A stretch of DNA of 63,359 nt from Frankiaceae bacterium (GCA_016650445.1 JAENVS010000038.1:1-63359); one strand, 5' to 3'; shown: positions 26,746 through 39,388, counted from the stretch's first letter. The notes: generated by a model from the letters alone, not told the origin. Program-made: numbers and translations.

Positions 26746-29267
26746 TGCTGCGCGCCACCTTCCGCAGCTTGCTCGCCCGCAAGCTCCGCCTGCTGCTCTC
26801 GGGCGTCGCCGTCGTACTCGGTGTCGCCTTCGTGAGTGGCACGTTCGTCCTGACGGACAGCATGGGCCGGGTCTTCGACGACCTGTTCGCCAACGTCAGC
26901 AAGGGCACCGCCGTCAACGTCCGCGGTGTGTCCGGCATCGGTGACAGCGGCGGTGACACGTCAGGCAACGAACCGGTGCCGCAGGCCGTGCTCGACGCCG
27001 TGAAGAAGGTCGACGGCGTCGCCGAGGCGGTCGGCGAGGTGGCCGGCTACGCCCAGCTCGTCGACAAGAAGGGCAAGGCCGTCACCACCGGTGGGGCACC
27101 CACCCTCGGCCTGGACTGGTCGGTCTCGCCCAAGCAGCGCGCCCTCACCCTCAAGCAGGGCCGGGCACCGGCCGGTCCGAGCGATGTCGCGATCGACGCG
27201 GGCACAGCTCGCAAGGCCGGCTTCACAGTCGGCGACAAGGTCACCGTCCTGCTGAAGGGGCCGGCTCGCGAGTTCACGGTGGTCGGCATCGTCGGCTTCG
27301 GTACGACGGACAACCTGGCCGGCGCGACGATCGCTGCGTTCGACCTCGAGTCCGCCCAGAAGTACGTCGGCACCCCCGGCACCTACACCGACCTGGCCAT
27401 CGCCAACGAGGAAGGCGTCTCGCAGCAGGAGCTGAAGAAGCGGGTCTCCGCCGTACTGCCCACGGGCTTCGAGGCCGTCACGCAGCAGCAGACCGTCGAC
27501 GAGGCCAGCAAGGAGATCAAGGAGGGGCTCGGGTTCTTCAGCACCGCTCTGCTCGTCTTCGCGGCCATCGCGCTGTTCGTGGGCGCCTTCCTCATCTTCA
27601 ACACGTTCTCGATGCTCATCGCGCAGCGGGCCCGCGAGCTGGCGCTCATGCGCGCCCTCGGGGCCAGCCGACGGCAGGTGACCAACTCCGTGCTGCTGGA
27701 GTCGGTCGTCATCGGCGTCTTCAGCTCGGTCGTCGGGTTCGTGCTCGGAATCGGCGTGGCCAGGGCGCTGACCTCCCTGCTCGGCGCGCTGGGGATCGAC
27801 CTGCCGAGCGGCGAGACGGTCGTTGCGCCACGCACCGTCATCGCGTCGTTCGTCGTGGGCATCGGCGTCACTGCTGTCGCCGCGCTCGTCCCGGCGATCC
27901 GTGCGTCCCGCGTCTCGCCCGTCGAGGCGATGCGTGACTCCGGTCCCGCGGAGCAGAAGTCGTTGGTCACCCGCAGCACCGTGGGCGGCGTGCTGCTCGC
28001 TGCGGGCGTGGGCCTGCTGAGCTACGGGCTCGCCGACGGCGAGCTGCTGGCTGTCGGGCTGGGTGCGCTGGTGACCTTCCTCGGCGTGACGATGCTCTCG
28101 GCGCTGATCGCCCGCCCGGTCACGGGCGTGCTGGGGCTGCCCTTCGCACGCATCGGCATCCCGGGTCGGCTGGGTCGCGGCAACGCGATGCGCAACCCGC
28201 GGCGCACGTCGGCCACTGCCGCAGCGCTCATGGTCGGGCTGGCGCTCGTCGCTGCGGTCAGCACCCTGGGGTCGTCCTTGAAGTCGAGCACCGTCAAGAT
28301 CGTGGACCAATCCCTCGGCGCCGACTACGTCCTGCGGACCGAGAACTTCACGCCCTTCAGCGGCGAGGTCGGCAAGGACCTGCGGGGAAAGCCCGGCATC
28401 GCGAGCGTCGCGGCCTTCCGGTTCGGCGAGGCGGAGGTCGGAACCGACACGGTCCCGGTGCAGGGTGTGGAGCCCGACGCACTGGCCGACGTGCTGAAGC
28501 TGAAGGTCGTCTCTGGAGGGTTCGAGGCCCTTGATGACGGGATCGCCGTCAGCAAGAAGGCGGCAACGGCCCACGGCTGGAAGGTGGGCGACACCGTGCC
28601 CGTCACCTGGCGGCGCACGGGCTCGCACCCGCTGAAGGTGGCCGTCATCTTCGACGTCAACCAGTTCGCGGGCGACTACCTCGTCTCGGGTGTCACCTTC
28701 GACAAGAACACCTCGGAGCAGCTGCTCGGCGTGGTCGCGGTCAAGACCACGGCGGACTCGACGCCGGCGCAGACGCGCGCGCTCGTGGACGAGGCGGTCA
28801 AGCCGTTCCCGAACATCCTGGTGCAGGACCAGGCGGAGTTCGTGAAGTCGCAGGGCGAGCAGATCGACACGCTGCTCAACGCGATCACCGGGCTGCTCGT
28901 GCTGTCCGTGCTCATCGCCGTGCTGGGGATCATCAACACCCTGGCCCTGTCGGTGATCGAGCGCACCCGCGAGCTCGGCCTGCTGCGCGCGGTCGGGCTG
29001 CAGCGCCGGCAGCTTCGGCGGATGATCCGGGTCGAGAGCGTGGTCATCGCGGTCTACGGCGCCATCCTCGGCGTCCTGGTCGGGGTCGCCTTCGGGTGGG
29101 CGCTCGTCAGGGCTCTCAACAGCGAGGGTGTGACGGAGTTCTCCCTGCCCTACGGCCGGCTCGTGCAGGTGCTCATCGTGGCCGCGCTGGCCGGTGTCCT
29201 CGCGGCGGCGCTGCCCGCCCGCCGGGCGGCCCGGCTGGACGTGCTGGAGGCGGTGGCCTCGACCTAA
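26745..29267 (+). CDS. FtsX/MacB-like ABC transporter permease
   Basis: An 840-aa permease with two FtsX-like modules. TM1 (LLLSGVAVVLGVAFVSGTFVL) is followed by a large extracytoplasmic domain (~45-245), three TM segments in the first FtsX domain (GLGFFSTALLVFAAIALFVGA, ELALMRALGASRRQV, VIGVFSSVVGFVLGIGVA), a second extracytoplasmic domain (~520-690) and a final FtsX module (LLVLSVLIAVLGIINTLALSVIE, RELGLLRAVGLQRRQLRRMI). This ten-TM duplicated form is common in actinobacteria and likely exports an unknown substrate or a signal. Translation is coupled to the ATPase by TGATG. Confidence 0.92.
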   Translation: MLRATFRSLLARKLRLLLSGVAVVLGVAFVSGTFVLTDSMGRVFDDLFANVSKGTAVNVRGVSGIGDSGGDTSGNEPVPQAVLDAVKKVDGVAEAVGEVAGYAQLVDKKGKAVTTGGAPTLGLDWSVSPKQRALTLKQGRAPAGPSDVAIDAGTARKAGFTVGDKVTVLLKGPAREFTVVGIVGFGTTDNLAGATIAAFDLESAQKYVGTPGTYTDLAIANEEGVSQQELKKRVSAVLPTGFEAVTQQQTVDEASKEIKEGLGFFSTALLVFAAIALFVGAFLIFNTFSMLIAQRARELALMRALGASRRQVTNSVLLESVVIGVFSSVVGFVLGIGVARALTSLLGALGIDLPSGETVVAPRTVIASFVVGIGVTAVAALVPAIRASRVSPVEAMRDSGPAEQKSLVTRSTVGGVLLAAGVGLLSYGLADGELLAVGLGALVTFLGVTMLSALIARPVTGVLGLPFARIGIPGRLGRGNAMRNPRRTSATAAALMVGLALVAAVSTLGSSLKSSTVKIVDQSLGADYVLRTENFTPFSGEVGKDLRGKPGIASVAAFRFGEAEVGTDTVPVQGVEPDALADVLKLKVVSGGFEALDDGIAVSKKAATAHGWKVGDTVPVTWRRTGSHPLKVAVIFDVNQFAGDYLVSGVTFDKNTSEQLLGVVAVKTTADSTPAQTRALVDEAVKPFPNILVQDQAEFVKSQGEQIDTLLNAITGLLVLSVLIAVLGIINTLALSVIERTRELGLLRAVGLQRRQLRRMIRVESVVIAVYGAILGVLVGVAFGWALVRALNSEGVTEFSLPYGRLVQVLIVAALAGVLAAALPARRAARLDVLEAVAST

Positions 29268-29322
29268 GGCAAGTCCGTCGTACACACTGCTTCCGAGACG
29301 TTCCCCGAGGAGGCAGCCCGCG

Positions 29323-30135
29323 ATGAGCATCACCGAAGACCCGACCGGCTTCGCGGTCGGCACGCAGCTCTACATGGCGATGCCGCAGACGTTCGAGACC
29401 GTCGAGGAGGAGCGGGCCAACCGAAAGGCCAAGCTCGCCGCGGCGTTCCGGATGTTCTCCAAGGCCGGGCTCGACGAAGGCGTCGCGGGACACATCACCG
29501 TGCGCGACCCCGAGTTCCCGGACTCCTACTGGGTCAACCCGTTCGGAATGCACTTCTCGATGATCAGGTCGTCCGACCTGGTGCGGGTCAGCCATGAGGG
29601 CGAGGTCGTCGAGGGCGACCGCGCGGTCAACGGGGCGGCCGTCGCGATCCACTGCGCTGTGCACGCGGCGCGGCCGGATGTCCTTGCCGCTGCGCACGCG
29701 CACGGGCCGTACGGCAAGACGTTCTCGTCGCTCGACATGACCGTCGAGCCGCTGACGCAGGACGCCTGCGCGTTCTTCGAGGACGTCGGACGCTACAACG
29801 ACTACCGCGGCGTCGTGCTCGACAAGGAGGAGGGCGAGCGGATCGGACGCGCACTCGGCCAGAACAAGGCCGTCATCCTGCGCAACCACGGCATGCTCAC
29901 CGTTGGCGAGACGATCGACAGCGCGGCGTGGTGGTTCCTGACGCTCGAGCGCACGGCGCAGGCCCAGCTGATGGCGTACTCCGCCGCCGCGGGTCTCGGG
30001 TCGAAGCCGATCCAGATCGACCCGGTCGAGGCCAAGGGCACCTACGGCCAGGTGGGCTTCGAGTTCGCCGGCTGGTTCCAGTTCCAGCCGATCTGGGAGC
30101 GGATCAGCCAGGACAACCCCGACATCTTCGACTGA
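29323..30135 (+). CDS. Class II aldolase/adducin family protein
   Basis: A 270-aa zinc-dependent aldolase-fold protein. Family signatures are AGLDEGVAGHITVRDPE, YWVNPFGMHFSMI, HAHGPYGKTFSS (metal-binding His residues) and LRNHGMLTVG (third His). Many bacterial relatives of this length are annotated only by fold; the reaction is unknown, perhaps cleavage of a sugar-phosphate-like substrate. ATG 29323 has GAGGAGG about 8 nt upstream. Downstream is a long hairpin terminator. Confidence 0.9.
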   Translation: MSITEDPTGFAVGTQLYMAMPQTFETVEEERANRKAKLAAAFRMFSKAGLDEGVAGHITVRDPEFPDSYWVNPFGMHFSMIRSSDLVRVSHEGEVVEGDRAVNGAAVAIHCAVHAARPDVLAAAHAHGPYGKTFSSLDMTVEPLTQDACAFFEDVGRYNDYRGVVLDKEEGERIGRALGQNKAVILRNHGMLTVGETIDSAAWWFLTLERTAQAQLMAYSAAAGLGSKPIQIDPVEAKGTYGQVGFEFAGWFQFQPIWERISQDNPDIFD

Positions 30136-30220
30136 CCGCCGTCGGCCGGGGCTCGCCTACACCGGTCGCGACCCGGGCTGACCGCTGCTTCGTCGGGCGG
30201 CCGGGACACTGCTGCGGACC

Positions 30221-30288
30221 ATGTCGAACTGCCGCAACCTCTGTCTGCCGTACGTGCAGGCATGACGTTTCTTGCGGCAGTTCGACAT
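30221..30288. terminator. Perfect 17-bp stem hairpin between convergent genes
   Basis: Arms atgtcgaactgccgcaa (30221-30237) and ttgcggcagttcgacat (30272-30288) are perfectly complementary; the 34-nt loop contains a small ctgc/gcag stem. It ends 8 nt before the stop of the HAD gene and 85 nt after the aldolase stop, so it could terminate both. The length and perfection are also compatible with a repeated extragenic palindrome. Confidence 0.75.
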
Positions 30289-30296
30289 CGGCGCGA

Positions 30297-31045
30297 CTAG
30301 GACACCAGCCAGCGGAGCTGATCGACGCCGAGCTGCTCCAGCGAGGGCAGCACGAGGCGTCGCCGACCGGGAGTGATCACGACTCCGGGCACGCTGGGCA
30401 CCGCGACGACGGCGCAGCCCGCGGCGCGACCACTGGCGACGCCGGCAGCGGAGTCCTCGAGCACGACGCACTGCCTGTTCGCCACGCCGAGCCGCTTGCA
30501 GGCCAGCAGGTACGGCTCCGGCGACGGCTTCCCGTGCTCGACCTCGTCGCCCGCGACGGTGACCGCGAAAGGCCCGAAGCCATGGGTCAGCACGGCGTCG
30601 ACCAGCACCCGGTACGACGACGAGACGAGTGCCTGCGGCACCTCGGCCGCGGCGAGGGCCGCCAGGAGCTCACGCACGCCCGGCAGCACGCGTACCTCGG
30701 TCGCGAACAACGCGACCATCCGGTCCATCAGCCACTGCGACGTCTCCGCCACGACCTCCGGAGTCGGGGTGACGCCGTACCACTGAAGGATCGCCGGGAC
30801 CGACGCATCGAGTCGCGTGCCCGCGATCCGCGCCTTCAGCTCGTCGCTCCAGGTGCCGCCGAGGCGCTCGGCGAGCTCGTCCTCCGCGACCGTCCAGACC
30901 GGCTCGGTGTCGACGAGCAGCCCGTCCATGTCCCACAGCACCGCCTGCAGGCCGGCTCGGCCGCGACGGTGCAGAAGACGGCCCAACCGGACACCCGGCA
31001 TGCCCCGCGGCACGAGCTCGTCGCGCTCGTCCCAGGCCCTGGTGG

Positions 31046-31049
<4 letters not shown>
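30297..31049 (-). CDS. HAD-superfamily phosphatase (beta-phosphoglucomutase-like)
   Basis: A 250-aa HAD hydrolase with a helical cap. Motif I is VLWDMDGLLVDTEP, motif II LVSSSYR, motif III Lys in HGKPSPEPY and motif IV VVLEDSAAGV. It probably hydrolyses a phosphorylated metabolite or isomerises a phosphosugar; the substrate is unknown. ATG 31049 overlaps the metH stop as ATGA (31046-31049), so it is coupled to methionine synthase. The ~35 residues before motif I are longer than usual, so an internal start nearer the motif is possible. Confidence 0.88.
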
Positions 31050-34594
<3,545 letters not shown>

Positions 34595-34600
34595 GCCCCG

Positions 34601-34606
34601 AGCCTA
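34601..34606 (-). promoter_or_regulatory. TAGGCT -10-like hexamer, metH
   Basis: TAnnnT hexamer 6 nt before the metH GTG start. Confidence 0.5.
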
Positions 34607-34695
34607 CCGGCGGGCCGGCGTACCGCCTCGCCCATGGACGGCGGGCGGGCGGTAGGTTGCGCCCGACATTGCGACCGCCGAGCCAAGGGGCACTT

Positions 34696-35169
34696 GTGAG
34701 CGGACCTGCGTACTCCACCGTGCTGGTCGGGACGGACGGCTCGGAGTCGTCGTTTCGGGCCGTCGACCGGGCGGCTGCTGTCGCCAGGGACGCCGGGGCC
34801 TCCTTGCTCCTCGCGTGTGCGTTCCGGCCGATGACGGAACGGGAGCTGCGCGACGCCGCATCGGCACTGGGCGACGAGTCGTACAAGGTCTCCGGCTCCA
34901 CGCCGGCAGAGGATGTGCTGCGCGACGCCGCCGACCGCGCGCGCGGGGTCGGCGCCAAGGACGTCGACACGCTGGCGGTCGAGGGCGACCCGGTCGACGC
35001 GCTGGTCGACCTCGTGGTGAAGCGCAAGGTCGACCTGCTCGTCGTCGGCAACCGGGGGCTGAACTCCCTTGCCGGGCGACTCCTGGGCTCGGTGCCGGCC
35101 AACATCAGCCATCGGGCGGCCTGCGACGTCCTCATCGTCCACACCACCGGGCGGGGCCCGAAGAAGTGA
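34696..35169 (+). CDS. Universal stress protein (UspA family)
   Basis: A 157-aa single-domain USP. The N-terminal VLVGTDGSESSFRAVDRAA and the ATP-binding motif VGNRGLNSLAGRLLGSVP (GxxGx9GS) are intact, so it belongs to the ATP-binding subgroup. GTG 34696 has AAGGGG upstream. It is divergent from metH and followed by the PAC2 gene 60 bp later on the same strand. Its role is probably in stress or dormancy, as for other actinobacterial USPs. Confidence 0.93.
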   Translation: MSGPAYSTVLVGTDGSESSFRAVDRAAAVARDAGASLLLACAFRPMTERELRDAASALGDESYKVSGSTPAEDVLRDAADRARGVGAKDVDTLAVEGDPVDALVDLVVKRKVDLLVVGNRGLNSLAGRLLGSVPANISHRAACDVLIVHTTGRGPKK

Positions 35170-35213
35170 CCCTCCGCTGAGCCCGAGCGCCCAGGGGTAC
35201 GGCGGGGCCTGTC

Positions 35214-35229
35214 GGGAAGGGGTCTTCCC
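35214..35229 (+). promoter_or_regulatory. Hairpin covering the PAC2-gene ribosome-binding site
   Basis: gggaag (35214-35219) and cttccc (35224-35229) form a 6-bp stem with a GGGT loop, directly abutting ATG 35230 and holding the GGGAAGGGG ribosome-binding site. Confidence 0.4.
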
Positions 35230-36096
35230 ATGAGCAGGCTTCCGGCGCGGCCCGCGGACGACCTCGTCCTGCGCCGACCGGTGCTGCTCGCGGCGTTCGA
35301 GGGCTGGAACGACGCGGGTGACGCCGCGAGCTCCGCGATCGAGCACCTCGAGCAGGAGTGGTCGGCTCGGCCGGTCGCGGAGATCGACCCGGACGACTAC
35401 TACGACTTCCAGGTCAACCGGCCGCTCGTGCAGCTCGTGGACGGCGTCACCCGCAAGGTGACCTGGCCGACGACCCGGATCTCGGTCTGCAGCCCGCCGG
35501 GCGCGGAGCGGGACGTCGTGCTCGTCCGCGGCCTCGAGCCGAACATGCGTTGGCGGGGGTTCTGCGCAGAACTCGTGGCGATCGCGAGCCAGTTGGGCGT
35601 GGACGTGGTCGTGACGCTGGGGGCGCTGCTCGCCGACAGCCCGCACACACGGCCGGTGCCGGTCACGGGGACGACCTCGGACCCGAAGACGGCCGCCGCA
35701 CTGGGGCTGGAGTCGAGCCGCTACGAGGGGCCGACCGGGATCGTCGGCGTCTTCCAGGACGCCTGCATGCACGCCGGCATGACCTCGGTCTCGTTCTGGG
35801 CGGCCGTGCCGCACTACGTGGCGCAACCCCCGTGCCCGAAGGCGACCGTGGCGCTGCTGCGGCGGGTCGAGGACCTGCTGGACATTCCGGTGCCGCTGTC
35901 GGACCTGCCGGAGCGGTCGCGTTCGTGGGAGCGCCAGGTGGACGAGCTGGCGGCAGAGGACTCCGACGTGGCGGAGTACATCGCCTCGCTCGAGGAGCGC
36001 GAGCCCGAGACCGAGCTGCCGGAGGCCTCCGGCGAGGCGATCGCCAAGGAGTTCGAGCGCTACCTGCGCCGCCGCGACGACGGCCCGCGCGGCTGA
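35230..36096 (+). CDS. PAC2 family protein
   Basis: A 288-aa cytoplasmic protein of the PAC2 (proteasome assembly chaperone 2-like) family, widespread in actinobacteria. Seen are PVLLAAFEGWNDAGDAASSA, DFQVNRPLVQLVDG, VVTLGALLADSPHTRPVPV and VPHYVAQPPCPKA. The C-terminal ~60 residues are acidic with a likely coiled coil. Bacterial members have no proven proteasome role, although the cell encodes a full Pup-proteasome. A stem-loop may hide its ribosome-binding site. Confidence 0.9.
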   Translation: MSRLPARPADDLVLRRPVLLAAFEGWNDAGDAASSAIEHLEQEWSARPVAEIDPDDYYDFQVNRPLVQLVDGVTRKVTWPTTRISVCSPPGAERDVVLVRGLEPNMRWRGFCAELVAIASQLGVDVVVTLGALLADSPHTRPVPVTGTTSDPKTAAALGLESSRYEGPTGIVGVFQDACMHAGMTSVSFWAAVPHYVAQPPCPKATVALLRRVEDLLDIPVPLSDLPERSRSWERQVDELAAEDSDVAEYIASLEEREPETELPEASGEAIAKEFERYLRRRDDGPRG

Positions 36097-36138
36097 GGCG
36101 TCAGCAGCCCCAGCGGCACGGGCCACCGGCGTACTGAT

Positions 36139-36429
36139 CTACCGGAACGAGACGGCGATCTGCTGCTCGGCCTGCGCGTAGGACTGGCCGGCCTGCGTCA
36201 TGAGCTGGCTGATCCCGTCGAGGGCGTGCTTGAGCCCGGCCGCCGACCGCTGCCACTCGTCCCACAGCAGGCTGAAGCGCTGCGACGCCTGACCGGACCA
36301 GTCGCTGCCCATGAGCGGCGAGACCGTATTGCCGAGCACGCGCAGCTGGCTCTCGATCTCGCTCGAGCCGCGGGACACCTGCCCCGCGAGGGTCTGCAGC
36401 TGCTCCGGGGTGACCTTGATGCCGCTCAT
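36139..36429 (-). CDS. WXG100 (ESAT-6-like) protein
   Basis: A 96-aa helical-hairpin protein (MSGIKVTPEQLQTLAGQVSRG...) with WSG at the turn (GSDWSGQASQRF) and the length of type VII secretion substrates. The C-terminal YAQAEQQIAV has a YxxxE-like motif (YAQAE) used as the ESX export signal. No EccC-like ATPase, second WXG gene or toxin lies in the window, so it is an orphan here. ATG 36429 has GGAAGGC upstream. It converges with the PAC2 gene. Confidence 0.88.
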   Translation of the reverse strand: MSGIKVTPEQLQTLAGQVSRGSSEIESQLRVLGNTVSPLMGSDWSGQASQRFSLLWDEWQRSAAGLKHALDGISQLMTQAGQSYAQAEQQIAVSFR

Positions 36430-36567
36430 CGGATGCCTTCCGTGTCGTGGACCGGGTGCTCCGGTGCCGCTGAGGCTGGACGCTAGAGATCCGGGGACAC
36501 CCGCAGCGCGGCGAGGACGAATCTGTGGAAAACCGCAACCGGGACCGTGGCGGCTCCTGCGATTCGT

Positions 36568-36629
36568 TGATCCACGGGGACTTTCGCGGTTTCCAGCGGC
36601 CGTGAAACCCCATAAGTCCCCGTGGATCA
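36568..36629 (-). terminator. Composite hairpin downstream of mshC
   Basis: Perfect 16-bp arms tgatccacggggactt (36568-36583) and aagtccccgtggatca (36614-36629); the 30-nt loop holds a second 6-bp stem ggtttc (36588-36593)/gaaacc (36604-36609). It lies 31 nt after the mshC stop on the mshC strand and upstream of the WXG100 gene. It is a likely mshC terminator. Confidence 0.7.
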
Positions 36630-36660
36630 CCCCGCAGACGTGGGCAGCGGGAAGGGGCGG

Positions 36661-37887
36661 CTAGGGCCGGAGGTCGATGCCGAGGAGGGCGTCGGCGACG
36701 TCGCGAACCAGCGCCGGAGCCGCGGTGTCGGTGCCGTCTGCGGCACACCAGGCATCGACCGCGGCCAGCGCCGCGGGCGTGTCGAGGTCGTCGGCGATCG
36801 CCCGTCGTACCGCCGCGAGGAGCTCGTCCCCCGGCGGGCCCGCGTCGCGGCGAACGCCCTGAGTCCACCCGGCGATCCGCCTGCGCCCCACTTCGAGGGC
36901 CTCGCCCACCCACATCCGGTCGGTCCGGTAGTGGTCGGTCAGCAGCGCGAGCCGCAACGCGCGCGGGTCGGCACCAGCGGCCAGCGTCCGTGAGACGAAG
37001 ACGAGGTTGCCGCGCGACTTGGACATCTTCTCGCCCTCGAGCCCGACCATCCCGGCGTGCACGTAGGCGCGGGCGAACGGCCAGACGCCCGTCGCCGCCT
37101 CCGCCTCGATCGCCGAGTGCTCGTGGTGCGGGAAGAGCAGGTCGGACCCACCGCCCTGCACGTCGAGCGTGGGCCCGAGCCGGTTCAACGCGATCGCGGC
37201 GCACTCGACGTGCCACCCAGGCCGCCCCCGCCCCATCGGCGACTCCCAGGCCGGCTCCCCCGGTCGCTCGGCGCGCCACAGGAGGGCGTCGAGCGGGTCC
37301 TTCTTCCCGGGCCGGTCCGGGTCGCCGCCGCGCTCGGCGAACAGCGCCAGCATGGCGTCCCGGTCCAGGCGGCTGACCGCCCCGAAGTGGGGCGCACCGG
37401 CCACGGGGAAGTACAGGTCACCGTCGACGTCGTACGCCGCCCCGTGGTCACGCAGCGTGACGATCAGGTCAGTGATCTCGGCCATCGCCTCGACCGCCCC
37501 GATGTAGTGGTCCGGGGGCAGGACCCGCAGGGCTGTCATGTCGTCCCGGAACAGCTGGGTGTCGCGCTCGGCGATCGCCGTCCAGTCGACCCCGTCGCGC
37601 TCGGCGCGCTCGAGCAGCGGGTCGTCGATGTCGGTGACGTTCTGGACGTAGAGCACGCTCAGCCCGGCGTCCCGCCACGCTCGGTTGAGCGTGTCGAATG
37701 CGAGGTACGTCGCGGCATGGCCCAGATGGGTGGCGTCGTACGGCGTGATCCCGCAGACGTAGAGCCTGGCCACCCCGGCGGCAGGCGTCGACGCCACCAG
37801 CCCGCCGGTCGCGGAGTCGTGCAGGCGCAGCGTCGGGCGCTCACCGGCCGGCAGCTGCGGGACGGCCGCAGCCGGCCAGGACTCCAT
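36661..37887 (-). CDS. mshC: Cysteine--1-D-myo-inosityl 2-amino-2-deoxy-alpha-D-glucopyranoside ligase
   Basis: Third enzyme of mycothiol synthesis: ATP-dependent ligation of cysteine to GlcN-inositol. 408 aa and homologous to cysteinyl-tRNA synthetase, but shorter. Cys45 in [17 protein letters not shown] begins the zinc and HIGH-like region, GWHVECAA and [10 protein letters not shown] supply zinc ligands and KMSKSRGN (287-294) is the KMSKS loop. The N-terminal [11 protein letters not shown] and lack of the tRNA-binding C-terminal domain separate MshC from CysS. ATG 37887 follows TAGGCT by 6 nt. Confidence 0.96.
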   Translation of the reverse strand: MESWPAAAVPQLPAGERPTLRLHDSATGGLVASTPAAGVARLYVCGITPYDATHLGHAATYLAFDTLNRAWRDAGLSVLYVQNVTDIDDPLLERAERDGVDWTAIAERDTQLFRDDMTALRVLPPDHYIGAVEAMAEITDLIVTLRDHGAAYDVDGDLYFPVAGAPHFGAVSRLDRDAMLALFAERGGDPDRPGKKDPLDALLWRAERPGEPAWESPMGRGRPGWHVECAAIALNRLGPTLDVQGGGSDLLFPHHEHSAIEAEAATGVWPFARAYVHAGMVGLEGEKMSKSRGNLVFVSRTLAAGADPRALRLALLTDHYRTDRMWVGEALEVGRRRIAGWTQGVRRDAGPPGDELLAAVRRAIADDLDTPAALAAVDAWCAADGTDTAAPALVRDVADALLGIDLRP

Positions 37888-37893
37888 GCGGCC

Positions 37894-37899
37894 AGCCTA
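37894..37899 (-). promoter_or_regulatory. TAGGCT -10-like hexamer, mshC
   Basis: TAnnnT hexamer 6 nt before the mshC ATG. Confidence 0.5.
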
Positions 37900-37984
37900 C
37901 CGAGCGAGTGGGTGGTGACTGTACGTAGCAAGTTCACCCGTTTGGCGTACACGGAAATCACGAAGAGTCACCGACGACTACAGC

Positions 37985-38812
37985 ATGTCACCGAGAGCTC
38001 TCCGTCGGACCGCCCTCGCCGTGGCCGCTCTCGCCAGCGTCCTGGCCCCCACGGGAGCCGCCAGCACCGCTCTCGCCGCCCCGGCCGCGCACTCGATCAT
38101 GCAGCTGTCCGAGCCCGACGCGCTCTGGCTGCCGACCCAGCCGACCTCGCCGGTGCTGGCCACGACCGCCGGCCCCACGGCCACGGTCAAGCTCGCCGCG
38201 CTGACCTCCCCGTCGTACCGCTTCTCCTCGATCCTCGACGGCCAGCCGGTCCGCTGGAACCCGTGCCAGGCCATCCACTGGAAGGCCAACGTCGCCCGCG
38301 GCCCCGTCGGCGGGCTCGACGTCCTGAAGGCAGCCGTCGCGCACGTCGCCTACAAGACCGGCACCCAGTGGGTCTTCGACGGCACCACGGCCACGGTCCC
38401 GAACACGGCGTACCTGCCCAAGACCCCGACCAACACCAACAAGCCGGTCGTCATCGGCTGGACCGACGGCACCGCAAGCGACCTGCTCCGCTACAAGCCC
38501 GCCGCGGTGCTCGGCATGACGCGCACCGTCTGGTTCGGCGTCGACGACGGCATGGGCCACCGCGTTGCGGCCACCCGCGCCGCCGTGGTCGCCCTCGACC
38601 GGACGGACCGCCTCCCGCTGCGCGGCGTCCAGTCCTGGAGCGCCACCGCGCTGCACGAGCTCGGCCACGTCATGGGCCTCGACCACCCGGCCGACACCCA
38701 CCAGCTGATGGCCTCGACCCTCCCCAACGTCAGCACGCTGCAGACCGGCGACAACACCGGCCTGGGCCGGGTCGGCAAGGCCGCCGGCTGCGTCGTCATC
38801 CCCGGCGCGTAG
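37985..38812 (+). CDS. Secreted metzincin-type zinc metalloprotease
   Basis: A 275-aa exported protein with a signal peptide (RRTALAVAALASVLAPTGAAS). LHELGHVMGLDH is the HExxHxxGxxH zinc motif of metzincins, and QLMAS about eight residues later fits the Met-turn. Conserved context such as RWNPCQAIHWKAN and IGWTDGTASDLL is shared with actinobacterial matrixin-like proteins. It is probably an extracellular or wall-associated protease. The ~97-bp gap to divergent mshC contains TGTACG and CGTACA 20 nt apart, a possible operator. Confidence 0.85.
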   Translation: MSPRALRRTALAVAALASVLAPTGAASTALAAPAAHSIMQLSEPDALWLPTQPTSPVLATTAGPTATVKLAALTSPSYRFSSILDGQPVRWNPCQAIHWKANVARGPVGGLDVLKAAVAHVAYKTGTQWVFDGTTATVPNTAYLPKTPTNTNKPVVIGWTDGTASDLLRYKPAAVLGMTRTVWFGVDDGMGHRVAATRAAVVALDRTDRLPLRGVQSWSATALHELGHVMGLDHPADTHQLMASTLPNVSTLQTGDNTGLGRVGKAAGCVVIPGA

Positions 38813-38818
38813 CAGCCC

Positions 38819-39388
38819 TCAGGCCGAGACCTCGGCCGGCTTCAGGAGCGGCAGCGCCGACAGGACGCCGACGACGGCGCCGATGACGACGATGACGGTC
38901 GACGTCGCTCCCGACGGCTTCCCGACCATGATGAAGACGATCGAGGCGATGACCGCCGTGACGGCGTGGGACGCCACTACCACCTGAGGATCGGTGAGCA
39001 GGGGGCGGATCTCCGCGCCGACCGGGCCATCCGGTACCGATTCGACCTGTCCGAGGATCGCCTTCACGCGACGACCGATGACCACGCCGCCAACCGCCTC
39101 CGCGAGGACCAGGCTGATGATCGCGGTGAGGATCCAGCCCTTCCCCCAGTCGATGTCTTTGTCTGCCGGTGCGCTCTGGATGAGGTAGGCGCCGAAGGCC
39201 AGCAGGAGGAGCGCAGCGATCCCGAAGAACGGCCCCACCTTGTCGAGCAGACCGAGCCGCTCGCGGACCTGGCGCATGTCGGTGGCGCCGCGTAGGCGGA
39301 AGGTCGTCGTGTGCGCCAGCCCGGCGACGCCGAACCCGAGTGCCGCGGCCAGGATGTGCAGGGACAGGACGATCTCGTAGCCACTCAC
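38819..39388 (-). CDS. DUF2269-like integral membrane protein
   Basis: A 189-aa protein with about five membrane segments (IVLSLHILAAALGFGVAGLA, FFGIAALLLLAFGAYLI, ILTAIISLVLAEAVGGVVIG, ASHAVTAVIASIVFIMV, VIVVIGAVVGVLSALP). It resembles small DUF2269-type proteins of unknown function. GTG 39388 follows GGGGGTT. It converges closely (6 bp) with the metalloprotease gene. Confidence 0.7.
   Translation of the reverse strand: MSGYEIVLSLHILAAALGFGVAGLAHTTTFRLRGATDMRQVRERLGLLDKVGPFFGIAALLLLAFGAYLIQSAPADKDIDWGKGWILTAIISLVLAEAVGGVVIGRRVKAILGQVESVPDGPVGAEIRPLLTDPQVVVASHAVTAVIASIVFIMVGKPSGATSTVIVVIGAVVGVLSALPLLKPAEVSA

Noticed and set aside
26961..29363. 800-aa minus-strand open frame
   Set aside because: Antisense to the FtsX-like permease; composition is His/Asp/Arg/Gln-rich shadow sequence with no domain.
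34595..34695. Cobalamin riboswitch before metH
   Set aside because: The gap is ~100 bp, metH appears leaderless and no B12-box-like sequence is seen.
36139..36429. Type VII secretion locus
   Set aside because: Only one WXG100 gene is present; neighbours are PAC2 and mshC.
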